DNA of 64,000 nt from positions 473,879 through 537,878 of the forward strand of contig NZ_FOMI01000002.1 in assembly GCF_900112595.1 (NCBI RefSeq). Reading direction: 5' to 3'. How positions within the stretch are numbered: the stretch's first letter is position 1; every line of letters starts with the position of its first letter. A program made the translations under genes and the position numbers. The notes beneath the pieces are model-generated. The model was not told where the DNA came from, did no database searches, and was given only the letters and a program-made list of their open reading frames with translations. The DNA is from Algibacter pectinivorans (GTDB lineage Bacteria > Bacteroidota > Bacteroidia > Flavobacteriales > Flavobacteriaceae). Shown here piece by piece: positions 27,755 through 37,897 of the stretch.

Positions 27755-28273
27755 ATGAATTATTTATATGTGTTTTGTGTATTATTTAGCTTGGTATCGT
27801 GTAAAGCTAAAAGTAGTCTTAATTCAGCTGTAGTAAGCCATTTAGAGCAAACTGTATGTCCTGAAAACGGTGTTTGTGCTTATCAAATTATTGAAAATAA
27901 AGCACTTAATGTTAAAACGGATAATCTGGGTAGTGTGTATCTGGAAATGACAGACAGTGATAATTTTGTAGTAAAATTCGAATACAAAAAAAATAGTAGT
28001 GGCAAACATCAAGACAGTGAATACCGCGAAGAAGTGTTTATAGAACTCAATAAAAATAAGCTTGATTTTGAAACCACAAATTTAAAATTTAAAAAGCTTT
28101 TTTTTGCCCGTTGGTGTTATTGCAAAGGACAAACCGGATATTATAAAATTAACGAAGGGAAGTTAAGCGTAACTACAATTGATAAAAACAGTTATAAGCT
28201 TCATTTCGAATTTACTATCCCAGAAGTTCCTCAAATTATAAATGAAATAAATTACACCTTTAGTTTACAATAG
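27755..28273 (+). CDS. Hypothetical lipoprotein
   Basis: About 172 residues from the ATG at 27755; the longer frame at 27749 would need a TTG. It has a lipoprotein signal with lipobox SLVSCKAK. The mature part is beta-rich and ends in a hydrophilic strand-like tail. It contains four cysteines (VCPENGVCAY and RWCYCKG) that may pair as disulfides. I do not recognise the family. It lies 58 bases upstream of ribF on the same strand. Confidence 0.75.
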   Translation: MNYLYVFCVLFSLVSCKAKSSLNSAVVSHLEQTVCPENGVCAYQIIENKALNVKTDNLGSVYLEMTDSDNFVVKFEYKKNSSGKHQDSEYREEVFIELNKNKLDFETTNLKFKKLFFARWCYCKGQTGYYKINEGKLSVTTIDKNSYKLHFEFTIPEVPQIINEINYTFSLQ

Positions 28274-28330
28274 CTGTTTATAAATTTGATTTGAATGCCA
28301 TTATAACTAGTTTTGTAGAAAAGAAAAAGC

Positions 28331-29266
28331 TTGAAAACAAGGCGTAATTTAAATTCCTTACCAGATAAATCAACGGTTGTTACTATTGGTACCTTTGATG
28401 GTGTGCATATTGGCCATCAAAAAATAATAAAACGTTTAATAAAAACTGGAGAGGCAGAAGGCTTACAATCTGTAATACTCACCTTTTTTCCGCATCCGCG
28501 CATGGTTTTGCAAAAAGACTCCTATATTAAATTGATTAATACCATTGACGAACGCCACGATATTTTAGAAGATTCGGGTCTAGATTTTTTAGTTATTAAA
28601 ACCTTTACCCACGAGTTTTCAAGACTCTCTGCCGAAGATTTTGTAAAACAAATTTTAGTAGAAAAATTAAATGCCAAAAAAGTTATAATTGGTTACGATC
28701 ATAGATTTGGTAGAAACAGAAATGCCGATATTAATAATTTAAGAGCCTTTGGTGAAAGTTATGGTTTTGCCGTCGAAGAAATTTCGGCACAAGATATCGA
28801 CGATGTAGCTGTGAGTTCTACCAAAATACGAACCGCACTGATGGATGGCGATGTAGAACGTGCCAATAGCTATTTAGGTTATCCGTTTATGCTTACCGGA
28901 ACTGTAATAAAAGGGAAAGGATTGGGTAAACAATTAGGATTCCCAACGGCTAACATTCATATTGAAGAAGATTATAAACTTATACCTAAACAAGGGTCTT
29001 ATATTGTGAGCTCTACTATTAATGATATTGAGGTTTATGGTATGATGAATATTGGCATGAACCCAACTGTAAGCGGTGTTACACAAACTATTGAAGTCCA
29101 CTTTTTTGATTTTGAAGCCGATATTTACAACCAAACTATCAAAATAAATTTGCTGCAAAGAATTCGTGATGAACAAAAATTCGACTCGGTTGAAGCCCTA
29201 AAACACCAATTAGCAAACGATAAAATTACCGCGCAAGCATACTTTACAAATAATAATGCTGAATAA
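28331..29266 (+). CDS. ribF: Bifunctional riboflavin kinase/FAD synthetase
   Basis: RibF (311 residues) phosphorylates riboflavin to FMN and adenylates FMN to FAD. The N-terminal FAD synthetase domain has GTFDGVHIGHQKII and SSTKIRTAL. The C-terminal riboflavin kinase domain has GKGLGKQLGFPTANI. The start appears to be TTG at 28331, since no in-frame ATG occurs before the catalytic motif. Its 3' end overlaps the HTTM gene by 11 bases, implying coupled translation. Confidence 0.95.
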   Translation: MKTRRNLNSLPDKSTVVTIGTFDGVHIGHQKIIKRLIKTGEAEGLQSVILTFFPHPRMVLQKDSYIKLINTIDERHDILEDSGLDFLVIKTFTHEFSRLSAEDFVKQILVEKLNAKKVIIGYDHRFGRNRNADINNLRAFGESYGFAVEEISAQDIDDVAVSSTKIRTALMDGDVERANSYLGYPFMLTGTVIKGKGLGKQLGFPTANIHIEEDYKLIPKQGSYIVSSTINDIEVYGMMNIGMNPTVSGVTQTIEVHFFDFEADIYNQTIKINLLQRIRDEQKFDSVEALKHQLANDKITAQAYFTNNNAE

Positions 29267-30566
29267 TTGGCTATTTAAACATATAGATAATTCTGCTTTA
29301 ATAGTATTCAGGATTATTTTTGGCCTGCTTTGTTTTTTAGAATCTGTGGGTGCCATCTTTACAGGATGGATAAAACGCACTTTAGTAGACCCTAGTTTTA
29401 CATTCAACTTTATAGGTTTCGAGTTTTTACAACCATTACCTGGTAATGGCATGTATTATTACTATGCCGTTATGGGAATGTTTGGCTTGCTTGTTATGGT
29501 TGGTTATAAATACCGGTTTAGTATACTCGCTTTTACCTTAATGTGGTCGGCAACGTATTTAATGCAAAAATCGTCCTATAACAATCATTATTATTTATTA
29601 ATGTTATTAAGCAGTATCATGGTGTTTTTACCAGCTAATACATATGCTTCGGTAGATGCTAAATTAAACCCTAAAATAAAGCGTTTTTCCATGCCACAAT
29701 GGTGCCGTTGGGTAATAATACTGCAGCTTTTTATTGTGTATAGCTATGCATCAATAGCAAAATTTTACCCAGATTGGTTAGATACTACATTTATTGAGGT
29801 ATTAATGAAAGGTAAAAAAAACTATTGGCTAGTAGGCGAGTTTCTTCAGCAAAAATGGTTACACTATATTTTGGCTTACGGCGGTATTTTGTTCGATGGG
29901 TTAATTATTCCATTATTATTATTTAAACCAACACGAAAATATGCTTTTGTAATTTCTATTTTCTTTCATCTGTTTAATTCCATAATTTTTCAAATAGGTA
30001 TTTTTCCATATTTATCACTTTCATTTTCATTATTCTTTTTTTCATCTAGAAAAATTCAAAAACTATTTCTTAAAAACAAACCTTTTTATAATGCCGAAGC
30101 TGTAATAATGCCGAAGTTAAAAACACCTGTTTTAATAGCGTTTATAGTCTATTTTATTATTCAAATTGGGTTGCCGTTAAGACATCATTTTATAGAGGAC
30201 AATGTACTCTGGACAGAAGAAGGCCACCGATTATCATGGCGTATGATGTTGAGGTCTAAAAGCGGAATTACAAAATATTGGATTGAAAATAAGGAAACAG
30301 GGCAACGACACGTGGTAAATTTAAGTAGTTGTTTATCTAAAAAACAAATAAGAACGGCAAGCACAAAACCAGATGTTATGTGGCAGTTTGCTAAACACTT
30401 AAAGCAAAAATTTAAGGCCGATGGTGTAGATGTAGCGGTGTATATAGATAGTAAAGTAAGCATTAACGGAAAACCCTATAAAACCTTTATAAATCCGGCT
30501 ATTGATATTGCAAATGTAGAGTGGGATGTTTTTAAACATAGCGATTGGATTTTACCATTAAAGTAG
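29256..30566 (+). CDS. HTTM-domain multi-pass membrane protein
   Basis: A 436-residue integral membrane protein of the HTTM (horizontally transferred transmembrane) family, related in fold to vitamin K-dependent gamma-carboxylase. It has about eight hydrophobic segments through residue 330, including FRIIFGLLCFLESVG, and a soluble C-terminal domain of about 110 residues. The motif RHHFIEDNVLWTEEGHRLSWRMM matches the lumenal part of the family. The bacterial function is unknown. It overlaps ribF by 11 bases. Confidence 0.85.
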   Translation: MLNNWLFKHIDNSALIVFRIIFGLLCFLESVGAIFTGWIKRTLVDPSFTFNFIGFEFLQPLPGNGMYYYYAVMGMFGLLVMVGYKYRFSILAFTLMWSATYLMQKSSYNNHYYLLMLLSSIMVFLPANTYASVDAKLNPKIKRFSMPQWCRWVIILQLFIVYSYASIAKFYPDWLDTTFIEVLMKGKKNYWLVGEFLQQKWLHYILAYGGILFDGLIIPLLLFKPTRKYAFVISIFFHLFNSIIFQIGIFPYLSLSFSLFFFSSRKIQKLFLKNKPFYNAEAVIMPKLKTPVLIAFIVYFIIQIGLPLRHHFIEDNVLWTEEGHRLSWRMMLRSKSGITKYWIENKETGQRHVVNLSSCLSKKQIRTASTKPDVMWQFAKHLKQKFKADGVDVAVYIDSKVSINGKPYKTFINPAIDIANVEWDVFKHSDWILPLK

Positions 30567-30588
30567 AGTGATTATATATTCATTTTAT

Positions 30589-30596
30589 TAAATTTG
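30589..30596 (+). promoter_or_regulatory. Candidate -7 element for serS
   Basis: TAAATTTG, an exact TAnnTTTG match, lies 20 bases before the serS start codon. No -33 element is clear. Confidence 0.45.
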
Positions 30597-30615
30597 TCGC
30601 TTAAATTTTCATGTC

Positions 30616-31887
30616 ATGTTACAAGTTGCTTTTATTAGAGAAAATAAAGAATTAGTTGTTGAAGCCTTAGCAAAACGAAATATTAATGCGGTTGAAATGA
30701 TTAATGATGTTCTTACTTTTGATGAAGACAGAAAACGTCTTCAAACAGAATTAGACAATACTTTAGCCGAATCTAATAGCCTATCCAAAGAAATAGGGAA
30801 CTTGTACAAATCTGGAGATGCGCAAAAGGCTAATGCTTTAAAAGAAAAAACAAGCATTTTAAAGGAGACTTCAAAAGATCTTTCAGACCTGCTTAATACT
30901 AAGGTAGAAGCTTTAAACCAATTGCTATATAAAATACCTAACGTACCGCATAGTTCTGTTCCAAAAGGAAACTCAGAAGAGGATAACGAAGAAATTTATA
31001 AGGAAGGCGATATACCAACATTACATGATGGAGCACTACCACATTGGGAATTAGCTAAAAAATATGATATTATAGATTTCGAGCTTGGTAATAAAATTAC
31101 CGGTGCAGGATTTCCAGTTTATAAAGGTAAAGGCGCAAGATTACAACGTGCATTAATTGCTTATTTTTTAGATAAAAATACTGCGGCAGGATATACCGAA
31201 TATCAATTACCACTTATGGTTAACGAAGCCTCTGGTTTTGGTACTGGGCAATTGCCCGATAAAGAAGGTCAAATGTATCATGTTACAGAAGATAACTTAT
31301 ATTTAATACCAACAGCCGAGGTACCAGGAACTAACATTTTTAGAGATGTGGTTTTAAGCGAAAGCGAACTTCCGGTTGGTGTTACTGGGTATACACCATG
31401 TTTCCGTCGCGAAGCGGGAAGCTACGGTGCTCATGTAAGAGGTTTAAATAGATTGCATCAATTTGATAAAGTTGAAATTATACGCGTAGAGCACCCAAGT
31501 AATTCTTATAAAGCTTTCGATGGTATGATAGACCATGTAAAAGATATTTTAAAAGAATTAAAATTACCATACAGAATTTTACGTTTATGTGGTGGCGACA
31601 CCTCTTTTGCCGCAGCCTTAACTTTCGATTTCGAGGTGTTTTCTACTGCGCAAGATAGGTGGTTAGAGATTTCTTCTGTTTCAAATTTCGAAACGTTTCA
31701 GGCCAATCGTTTAAAACTACGATTTAAAAATAGCGAAGGTAAAAACGAATTGGCACATACTTTAAATGGAAGCTCTTTAGCATTGCCTAGAGTGTTGGCC
31801 GGAATTCTTGAAAATTATCAAACCGAAGACGGTATTGTAATACCAGAAGTACTTCAGCCTTATACAGGATTTAAAATCATAAACTAA
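30616..31887 (+). CDS. serS: Seryl-tRNA synthetase
   Basis: A class II synthetase of 423 residues that charges tRNA-Ser. The N-terminal long helical hairpin (about residues 1-110) is followed by the catalytic core with TAEVPGTN, motif 2 CFRREAGSYGAHVRGLNRLHQF and motif 3 near NGSSLALPRVLAGILENYQ. Length is typical. It has its own probable promoter. Confidence 0.97.
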   Translation: MLQVAFIRENKELVVEALAKRNINAVEMINDVLTFDEDRKRLQTELDNTLAESNSLSKEIGNLYKSGDAQKANALKEKTSILKETSKDLSDLLNTKVEALNQLLYKIPNVPHSSVPKGNSEEDNEEIYKEGDIPTLHDGALPHWELAKKYDIIDFELGNKITGAGFPVYKGKGARLQRALIAYFLDKNTAAGYTEYQLPLMVNEASGFGTGQLPDKEGQMYHVTEDNLYLIPTAEVPGTNIFRDVVLSESELPVGVTGYTPCFRREAGSYGAHVRGLNRLHQFDKVEIIRVEHPSNSYKAFDGMIDHVKDILKELKLPYRILRLCGGDTSFAAALTFDFEVFSTAQDRWLEISSVSNFETFQANRLKLRFKNSEGKNELAHTLNGSSLALPRVLAGILENYQTEDGIVIPEVLQPYTGFKIIN

Positions 31888-32038
31888 AGTAAAATACTAC
31901 AAATTTTAGTGTTTTATGTTTATTTTATCGATGAAATGCGTATTATTTATGTTGTTTAACGATTTTAGCATGCTTTATTTTATTTTTTAAGGAATATTTT
32001 GCAAGTTCGCTTAACCTAATCTTATTAACCTACTGATT

Positions 32039-32161
32039 ATGAAGAATTTTAAGCGTATTATCCTATTAATTACTTTAATATTTGTGGCATCTCAGGTGTT
32101 GTCTTCAGATTTCGAATTGTTTGAATCAGAAAGTACTTCAACTGTAATTGCTAGTAAATAG
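32039..32161 (+). CDS. Small secreted or membrane peptide (40 residues)
   Basis: A short frame from ATG at 32039 to TAG at 32159-32161. It has a basic start (MKNFKR), a hydrophobic stretch (IILLITLIFVASQVLSS) and a short acidic, Ser/Thr-rich tail ending VIASK. This is signal-peptide-like, leaving about 20 residues if cleaved. It sits alone between serS and the TPR gene, with a strong terminator 164 bases downstream, so a short transcript of this region is plausible. I do not recognise a family. The rest of 31888-32466 holds no gene. Confidence 0.55.
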   Translation: MKNFKRIILLITLIFVASQVLSSDFELFESESTSTVIASK

Positions 32162-32324
32162 AATTTTATTTTAAAGTAATAATTTAAAAAAACAGGCGTT
32201 CTAAGTAAATCCAATAGCTAGCCGTTAAGCTGGTTTTGTTTGGTGTGTTATTAAGAATTTAATACTGTCCCCAATCCAAGTATTTAGTTAACTAGTAGTT
32301 AATAAAAAATTATTTTTGATTGGT

Positions 32325-32352
32325 AAGTGCTCGATTTATCGAGCACTTTTTT
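32325..32352 (+). terminator. Terminator downstream of the small peptide gene
   Basis: A perfect 9-bp stem (AAGTGCTCG with CGAGCACTT), a 6-base loop and a T run. No other plus-strand gene between serS and this site needs it, which supports transcription of the 32039 peptide region. Confidence 0.8.
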
Positions 32353-32466
32353 GTTTAGGTAATACTGTTAGGTGTTGGTTGAGTTAATTAGGATATTTAT
32401 TAGCACTGCCATGAATTACTTTGTGTTAGTACAATTTCAAAACATTACTTTTATTATATTTACCGT

Positions 32467-34236
32467 ATGCGATATATTCTCATTTTTTGCTTCTTAATTT
32501 CGGGTGTTTTGTGCGCACAAAATGCAACGATAGCTAAAAATTATTTTGAAAAAGCGGAATACGAAAAAGCTTTAATTGAGTACAAAAAGTTATATGCAAA
32601 ATCGTCTTCCAATATTACTTATATCACTCAAATTATAAGCACGTATCAGCAACTCGAGCAATATGATGAGGCCGAAAAATTTATTCTAGAATTAATGCAG
32701 CGTATTCAGTATCCTGCTTTTATTGTGGAGTTAGGGTATAATTATCAGTTAAAAAATAACTTAGAAAAAGCTAATGAATACTATAAACTTGCAATTTCAA
32801 AAATAGATGAAAGAGCAACAAATGTTTATGCCGTAGCTAGAGGTTTTCAAAACCATTCGCTTTTAAACGAAGCTGTAATAGCCTACGAAAAAGCAGTTGT
32901 TTTAAATCCAGATCTTAATTTTAATGTGCAGTTAGCTCAAATTTATGGCGAGCAAGGTAACATTGAAAAAATGTTTAATAGTTACTTAAATTTTGCCGAA
33001 TCCAACCCGCTTGTTTTAAGAGATGTTAAACGTGCTATAAACGATTTTATTAGTGAGGATAGTACTAACGAAAACAACGTGTTGTTACGCAAATTGCTAC
33101 TAAAAAAGATGCAGCAAGAACCTAACACGCTCTGGAATGAGTTACTAAGTTGGTTATTTATTCAACAAAAAGATTTAAAAAAGGCTTTTGCCCAAGAAAA
33201 GGCTATTTATAAAAGGCAACCAGAAAGTTTAAGTCGTATTGAAGAGTTGGCATTAATTGCTGTAAACGATAATGAAAACGAAGTCGCTCAAGATGTTTTA
33301 AACTATATTATTGAAACGGCACCAGATGCCCAAACCAAACTTAAAGCGCATCAAAACTTAATACAAATAGATTTAAAATCGGGTGCAAACTATGGGGCTA
33401 TAAAAAGCAAGTATCTAGAGTTATTAAGAACCTATGGCGAGCAACCAGAAACACTAGAGCTACAAATTGCTTACGGCCACTTTTTGGCATTCTATTTAAA
33501 CGAAACTAAAGCGGCTACTAGCTTTTTGGAATCTACCTTAAAGCAGCCTTTATCAACCCTAGAAAAAGCACAAGTAAAGTTAGAATTAGGTGATATTTTA
33601 ATTCTTCAAGAAAAATTTAATAAGGCCTTAATTTATTATACTCAAATTCAGCGAAACCTTAAAAACAGTACCATTTCGCAACAAGCTCGTTTTAAAGTAG
33701 CTAAAGCAAGTTATTATAAAGGCGATTTTAAATGGGCAGAATCGCAACTTAAAATTTTAAAAGCATCAACATCGCAACTTATAGCAAATGATGCGTTGGA
33801 CTTAAAACTTTTAATTACCGATAATAAATACGAAGATTCCCTTCAAACCGCATTAAAGCTTTATGCTAAAGCAGATTTGTTAGCGTTTCAAAATAGAAAT
33901 GACGAGGCTATAACATTGCTAGATAATATTTTAGAAGCACATAAAACCGAACCAATTATCGCTCAAGCCTTATACAAACAAGCACAATTATTCGAATTGA
34001 AATTGCAGTACGACAAGGCTGCCGTAAATTATCAGGCTATGATAGATAATTATAAAGACGGTATTTTAATGGACGATGCACTTTTTCATTTAGCAGAAAT
34101 ATATCAAAAGCAATTAAACCTTCCCGAAAAAGCAAAGGGACTCTACGAGCAAATTATTTTTAATCATGCCGATAGTATTTACTTTGTAGATGCGAGAAAA
34201 CGCTACCGAACCTTGCGTGGCGATGCTATAAATTAA
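32467..34236 (+). CDS. Exported tetratricopeptide-repeat protein
   Basis: A 589-residue protein with a signal peptide (cleavage near LCAQ) and TPR-type helical repeats along its length, such as AKNYFEKAEYEKALIEYKKLY, KANEYYKLAIS and KAAVNYQAMIDNYKDG. The terminal repeats resemble YbgF/Tol-type TPRs. It probably scaffolds a periplasmic or outer-membrane complex; the partner cannot be named. The downstream acetyltransferase starts 1 base after its stop, so they form an operon. Confidence 0.8.
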   Translation: MRYILIFCFLISGVLCAQNATIAKNYFEKAEYEKALIEYKKLYAKSSSNITYITQIISTYQQLEQYDEAEKFILELMQRIQYPAFIVELGYNYQLKNNLEKANEYYKLAISKIDERATNVYAVARGFQNHSLLNEAVIAYEKAVVLNPDLNFNVQLAQIYGEQGNIEKMFNSYLNFAESNPLVLRDVKRAINDFISEDSTNENNVLLRKLLLKKMQQEPNTLWNELLSWLFIQQKDLKKAFAQEKAIYKRQPESLSRIEELALIAVNDNENEVAQDVLNYIIETAPDAQTKLKAHQNLIQIDLKSGANYGAIKSKYLELLRTYGEQPETLELQIAYGHFLAFYLNETKAATSFLESTLKQPLSTLEKAQVKLELGDILILQEKFNKALIYYTQIQRNLKNSTISQQARFKVAKASYYKGDFKWAESQLKILKASTSQLIANDALDLKLLITDNKYEDSLQTALKLYAKADLLAFQNRNDEAITLLDNILEAHKTEPIIAQALYKQAQLFELKLQYDKAAVNYQAMIDNYKDGILMDDALFHLAEIYQKQLNLPEKAKGLYEQIIFNHADSIYFVDARKRYRTLRGDAIN

Positions 34237-34237
34237 T

Positions 34238-34750
34238 ATGATAGTTGCAGAAACCAACAGGCTTCTTATTTTAAAATTCACATTAAAAGACGCGCCTTTT
34301 TTTTTAGAGCTTGTAAACGCGCCCAATTGGATAAAATATATTGGCGACCGCAATACTAAAACCGTAAAAGCAGCCGAAGAAAGAATACAAGAGGGACATC
34401 TTAAAAGCTATCAATCCACGGGGTTTGGGTTTTATAAACTACTGCTTAAAACAGAAAATAACAAACCTATTGGCACTTGTGGTTTAATTAAACGAGATAC
34501 GTTAGATGATGTTGATATTGGTTTTGCAATGCTACCAGGTTATGAGGGTTTAGGTTTAGCACACGAGGCTTCAAAGGAAGTTATAAAGCTAGCTAAACAA
34601 CAATTCGAACTAAAAAGGCTAATAGCTATTATTAATCCAGACAATAAAAAATCTATTAAATTGATTGAAAAATTGGGTTTTACCTTCGAAAAACTCGTAA
34701 AACCTTTTGCAGATGATGAAGAACTCCTGTTATTTGCAAAAACATTATAA
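34238..34750 (+). CDS. GNAT-family N-acetyltransferase (RimJ/RimL type)
   Basis: A 170-residue acetyltransferase. TNRLLILKFTLKDA at the start, IGTCGLIKRDTLDDVDIGFAML in the middle and PDNKKSIKLIEKLGFTFEK at the end match the RimJ/RimL branch, which acetylates protein N-termini or small amines. The acetyl-CoA loop is around GYEGLGLAHEA. The substrate is unknown. It is translationally linked to the preceding TPR gene. Confidence 0.88.
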   Translation: MIVAETNRLLILKFTLKDAPFFLELVNAPNWIKYIGDRNTKTVKAAEERIQEGHLKSYQSTGFGFYKLLLKTENNKPIGTCGLIKRDTLDDVDIGFAMLPGYEGLGLAHEASKEVIKLAKQQFELKRLIAIINPDNKKSIKLIEKLGFTFEKLVKPFADDEELLLFAKTL

Positions 34751-34843
34751 ACGAAATCGAATATCAATTACCAAACAATCAAATTTAAATTCCAGAAGGT
34801 AATAGCTGTTTGTGATTAGTTGAAATTTGAAATTTTTTAAGCT

Positions 34844-35167
34844 ATGATTATATATAACGAAACATTAAATATCGACGAATCTATTCACAGCGAATGGCTT
34901 ATTTGGATAAAAGAACACATTCCAAAAGTTTTAGGAACTGGAAAATTTGAAAAAGCGACCTTAACTCAAGTTTTAGTAGAAGAAGATATGGGAGGTGTTA
35001 CCTATTCGGTACAATACCGCTCGTATTCTCGCGAGGCTTTGGATGCTTTTTATAGAGAAGATGCCGATAGATTACAACAAGAAGGATTAAAAAAGTTCGC
35101 AGATAAAATGCTGGCGTTTAGGACCGAACTTGAAATTGTAGACGAGTACACGGTAAACTTTAAATAA
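34844..35167 (+). CDS. DUF4286 family protein
   Basis: A 107-residue cytosolic protein starting MIIYNETLNIDESIHSEW, which matches the DUF4286 family widespread in Bacteroidota. The fold is probably a small ferredoxin-like alpha/beta domain. Function is unknown. It lies 9 bases before the next acetyltransferase gene and is likely co-transcribed with it and possibly with rsmA. Confidence 0.8.
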   Translation: MIIYNETLNIDESIHSEWLIWIKEHIPKVLGTGKFEKATLTQVLVEEDMGGVTYSVQYRSYSREALDAFYREDADRLQQEGLKKFADKMLAFRTELEIVDEYTVNFK

Positions 35168-35176
35168 CCTTTAGTA

Positions 35177-35629
35177 ATGATTTATAGAAAAGCGACTCCA
35201 GATGATTTACCAGAAATTGTTGCCATGTATGCCGATGATAAACTTGGTAAAAGCAGAGAAAAGTTTCAAACACCTTTGCCCAAGGAGTATCTAGATGCTT
35301 TTAAAAACATTAGTGAAGATAAAAACCACGAGCTAATAGTTGTTGTTAATGAGGCTAACGATGTTGTTGGCACCTTACAACTTACCTTTTTACAATACTT
35401 AAATCGTTTAGGGAGCTTAAGAGCGCAAATAGAATCGGTTCATATAAAGAAGGAACAGCAAGGAAAAGGTTTAGGTAAAGCTATGTTTACTTGGGCTATA
35501 AATAGAGCTAAAGAAAAAAATGCGGTACTTGTTCAGCTAACTTCCGATAAAAAACGTCCCGAAGCTATTAAGTTTTACGAAAACTTAGGTTTTATAGCCT
35601 CTCACGAGGGTTTTAAATTACAGTTTTAA
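35177..35629 (+). CDS. GNAT-family N-acetyltransferase
   Basis: A 150-residue acetyltransferase with the acetyl-CoA motif QQGKGLGKAM and the C-terminal motif RPEAIKFYENLGF. It starts MIYRKATPDDLPEIVAMY, typical of the family. Its substrate cannot be assigned. It follows the DUF4286 gene by 9 bases. Confidence 0.88.
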   Translation: MIYRKATPDDLPEIVAMYADDKLGKSREKFQTPLPKEYLDAFKNISEDKNHELIVVVNEANDVVGTLQLTFLQYLNRLGSLRAQIESVHIKKEQQGKGLGKAMFTWAINRAKEKNAVLVQLTSDKKRPEAIKFYENLGFIASHEGFKLQF

Positions 35630-35669
35630 AACTTTTTGCTAGCTTAAGCTTAGTCGAAAAGGTCTTTTG

Positions 35670-35677
35670 TATCTTTG
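35670..35677 (+). promoter_or_regulatory. Candidate -7 element for rsmA-mgtE
   Basis: TATCTTTG matches TAnnTTTG, 22 bases before the rsmA start. No -33 TTG at standard distance was found. Confidence 0.45.
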
Positions 35678-35698
35678 TAAGCTAAAAGGAAAAATTCT

Positions 35699-36493
35699 GT
35701 GTCAAACAAATCAAACAATCATCAAGTAAAAGCAAAAAAGCATTTAGGTCAACATTTTTTAAATGATGAGACTGTAGCCGAAAAAATTGCAGACACACTC
35801 CTTTTAAAAGATTATAAAAATGTTCTGGAAATTGGTCCAGGAATGGGCGTGCTTACCAAGTACTTGCTAAAAAAAGACTGTACGACTTACGTTATTGAAA
35901 TTGATACCGAATCAGTGGAGTATTTGCAAGCCAATTATTTAAACCTGGCACCACGCATTATAGAAAAAGATTTTTTAAAATACGATTTAAACGAGGTTTT
36001 CAATCAGGAGCCATTCGCTATAATTGGTAATTTTCCTTATAATATTTCAACACAAATTGTGTTTAAAACCTTAGAAATGCGCGATCAAATTCCCGAATTT
36101 TCAGGCATGTTTCAAAAGGAAGTTGCACAACGTATTTGCTCAAAAGAAGGCAGTAAAGTTTATGGTATCTTATCGGTATTAGCGCAAGCCTTTTACGATG
36201 CCGAATATTTATTTACAGTACCGCCAAATGTTTTTAATCCGCCGCCCAAAGTAGATTCTGGCGTTTTAAGACTTACCAGAAAAGCAGATTATAGTTTACC
36301 ATGCGATGAAAAATTCTTTTTCAAGGTGGTTAAAGCAGCATTTCAGCAACGTAGAAAAACACTTCGTAACAGTTTAAAAACATTCAATTTATCCGATAAT
36401 TTAAAAGCAAATAGTATATTTGGCAAACGTCCGGAACAATTAAGCGTTCAAGCCTTTATTGAGCTAACGCAATTACTTGAAAACGACGCGTAA
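35699..36493 (+). CDS. rsmA: 16S rRNA (adenine-N6,N6)-dimethyltransferase
   Basis: RsmA/KsgA (264 residues) dimethylates A1518 and A1519 of 16S rRNA using S-adenosylmethionine. Motifs are [25 protein letters not shown] (SAM binding), [10 protein letters not shown] (catalytic NxPY) and [13 protein letters not shown]. The start is a GTG at 35699, and no ATG occurs before the conserved motif. It is followed, with overlap or close spacing, by mgtE. Confidence 0.96.
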   Translation: MSNKSNNHQVKAKKHLGQHFLNDETVAEKIADTLLLKDYKNVLEIGPGMGVLTKYLLKKDCTTYVIEIDTESVEYLQANYLNLAPRIIEKDFLKYDLNEVFNQEPFAIIGNFPYNISTQIVFKTLEMRDQIPEFSGMFQKEVAQRICSKEGSKVYGILSVLAQAFYDAEYLFTVPPNVFNPPPKVDSGVLRLTRKADYSLPCDEKFFFKVVKAAFQQRRKTLRNSLKTFNLSDNLKANSIFGKRPEQLSVQAFIELTQLLENDA

Positions 36494-37892
36494 ATTTTTT
36501 AAATCCTTCCATTTGTCAGAAGAAAACGAAAACATACAATTTCAATTAACTGATGATCTTATTGAGCAAGTTGAGCTTTTTATCGAACAAGAAAACGATA
36601 AGGAACTCAAAAAGTTCTTAGACGAGTTTCATTACGCCGATATTGCCGAAATTCTAGATGAGTTAAATCTAGAACAGGCTATGTATGTTATAAAGCTTCT
36701 AGATTCTGAAACCACTTCCGATATCTTAATGGAGCTGGATGAGGATAACAGAGAAAAAGTCTTAAAAAATCTTTCAGCAAAAGAAATTGCCGAAGAAGTT
36801 GAAGAGCTTGATACCGATGATGCTGCCGATATTATTGCAGAGTTATCAGAATCGCGTCAAAAAGATGTAATTGCTCAAATTGAAGATGAGGAACACCGAG
36901 CAGAAATTACCGAGCTTTTAGCTTACGATGAGGATACTGCTGGTGGACTTATGGCAAAAGAGCTTGTAAAAGTTTACGAAACCTGGACTGTTGCAGGCTG
37001 TATGCGCAGAATTCGTGGGCAAGCCAAAGAGGTAACCCGGGTGCATTCCATTTACGTAGTTAATAAAGAAGAAAAACTTGTTGGCCGCCTATCATTAAAA
37101 GATTTAATAGTAGCCAAAAGCGATCAAAAAATCTCCGAAATAGTAAAAGTAAACGTCGACTATGTAAACGTTAACGAAAACGTTGAGGAAGTGGGCCGAA
37201 TCATGGCAAAGTACGATTTAGAAGCCATTCCCGTAATTCAAAGCGACGATAATAAAATCCTGTTAGGCCGTATCACAATCGATGATATTGTTGATGTTTT
37301 AAAAGAAGAAGCCGAAAAAGATTACCAAATGGCAGCGGGTATTACCGGCGATGTCGAGGCCGATGATAGTATTCTCGAACTTACTAGAGCACGCTTACCA
37401 TGGCTATTTTTAGGATTATTAGGTGGTATTGGCGCTTTTTTAATCATGGAAGGTTTCGAAGGTCTTTTTACAGGCGAAGCCGTTGTACTATTCTTTTTTA
37501 CGCCACTTATCGCGGCCATGGCAGGTAACGTAGGTGTTCAATCAAGCGCCATAATCGTGCAAGGTCTTGCCAACGACGATGTTCGTGGCAGTGTAAACAG
37601 CCGTTTAATAAAAGAAATGCTACTTGCCGCTCTAAATGGTACCATTTTAGCCCTATTTTTATTCCTATTTGTTTGGGCAGTAAAAGGCGAGATGTTAGTC
37701 GCTTTCGCTATTTCAGTATCACTAGTCGCCGTTATAGTTATTGCAGGCTTAATTGGCACATTTGTACCGTTATTTCTAAATAAACGAGGCATCGATCCAG
37801 CCATTGCAACGGGACCATTTATTACAACAAGCAACGATATTTTGGGTATTTTACTCTATTTCTTAATAGCGAAATCTATTTTAGGTATATAG
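36477..37892 (+). CDS. mgtE: MgtE-family magnesium transporter
   Basis: A 471-residue Mg2+ channel/transporter. The N-terminal MgtE superhelix (about residues 20-150: [21 protein letters not shown]) is followed by two CBS domains (about 160-290). Five membrane helices come last, with [15 protein letters not shown] in the pore region. The N-terminal domains gate the pore by sensing cytosolic Mg2+. The longest frame uses TTG at 36477 and overlaps rsmA by 17 bases. A second TTG at 36513 (giving [10 protein letters not shown]) lies after the rsmA stop and fits the family start better, so the exact start is uncertain. Confidence 0.93.
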   Translation: MKTTRKFFKSFHLSEENENIQFQLTDDLIEQVELFIEQENDKELKKFLDEFHYADIAEILDELNLEQAMYVIKLLDSETTSDILMELDEDNREKVLKNLSAKEIAEEVEELDTDDAADIIAELSESRQKDVIAQIEDEEHRAEITELLAYDEDTAGGLMAKELVKVYETWTVAGCMRRIRGQAKEVTRVHSIYVVNKEEKLVGRLSLKDLIVAKSDQKISEIVKVNVDYVNVNENVEEVGRIMAKYDLEAIPVIQSDDNKILLGRITIDDIVDVLKEEAEKDYQMAAGITGDVEADDSILELTRARLPWLFLGLLGGIGAFLIMEGFEGLFTGEAVVLFFFTPLIAAMAGNVGVQSSAIIVQGLANDDVRGSVNSRLIKEMLLAALNGTILALFLFLFVWAVKGEMLVAFAISVSLVAVIVIAGLIGTFVPLFLNKRGIDPAIATGPFITTSNDILGILLYFLIAKSILGI

Positions 37893-37897
37893 TTTTT

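Noticed and set aside
29256..30566. Interpretation as a true vitamin K-dependent carboxylase
   Set aside because: Only the HTTM membrane fold is shared; no Gla-type substrate or neighbouring target is visible.
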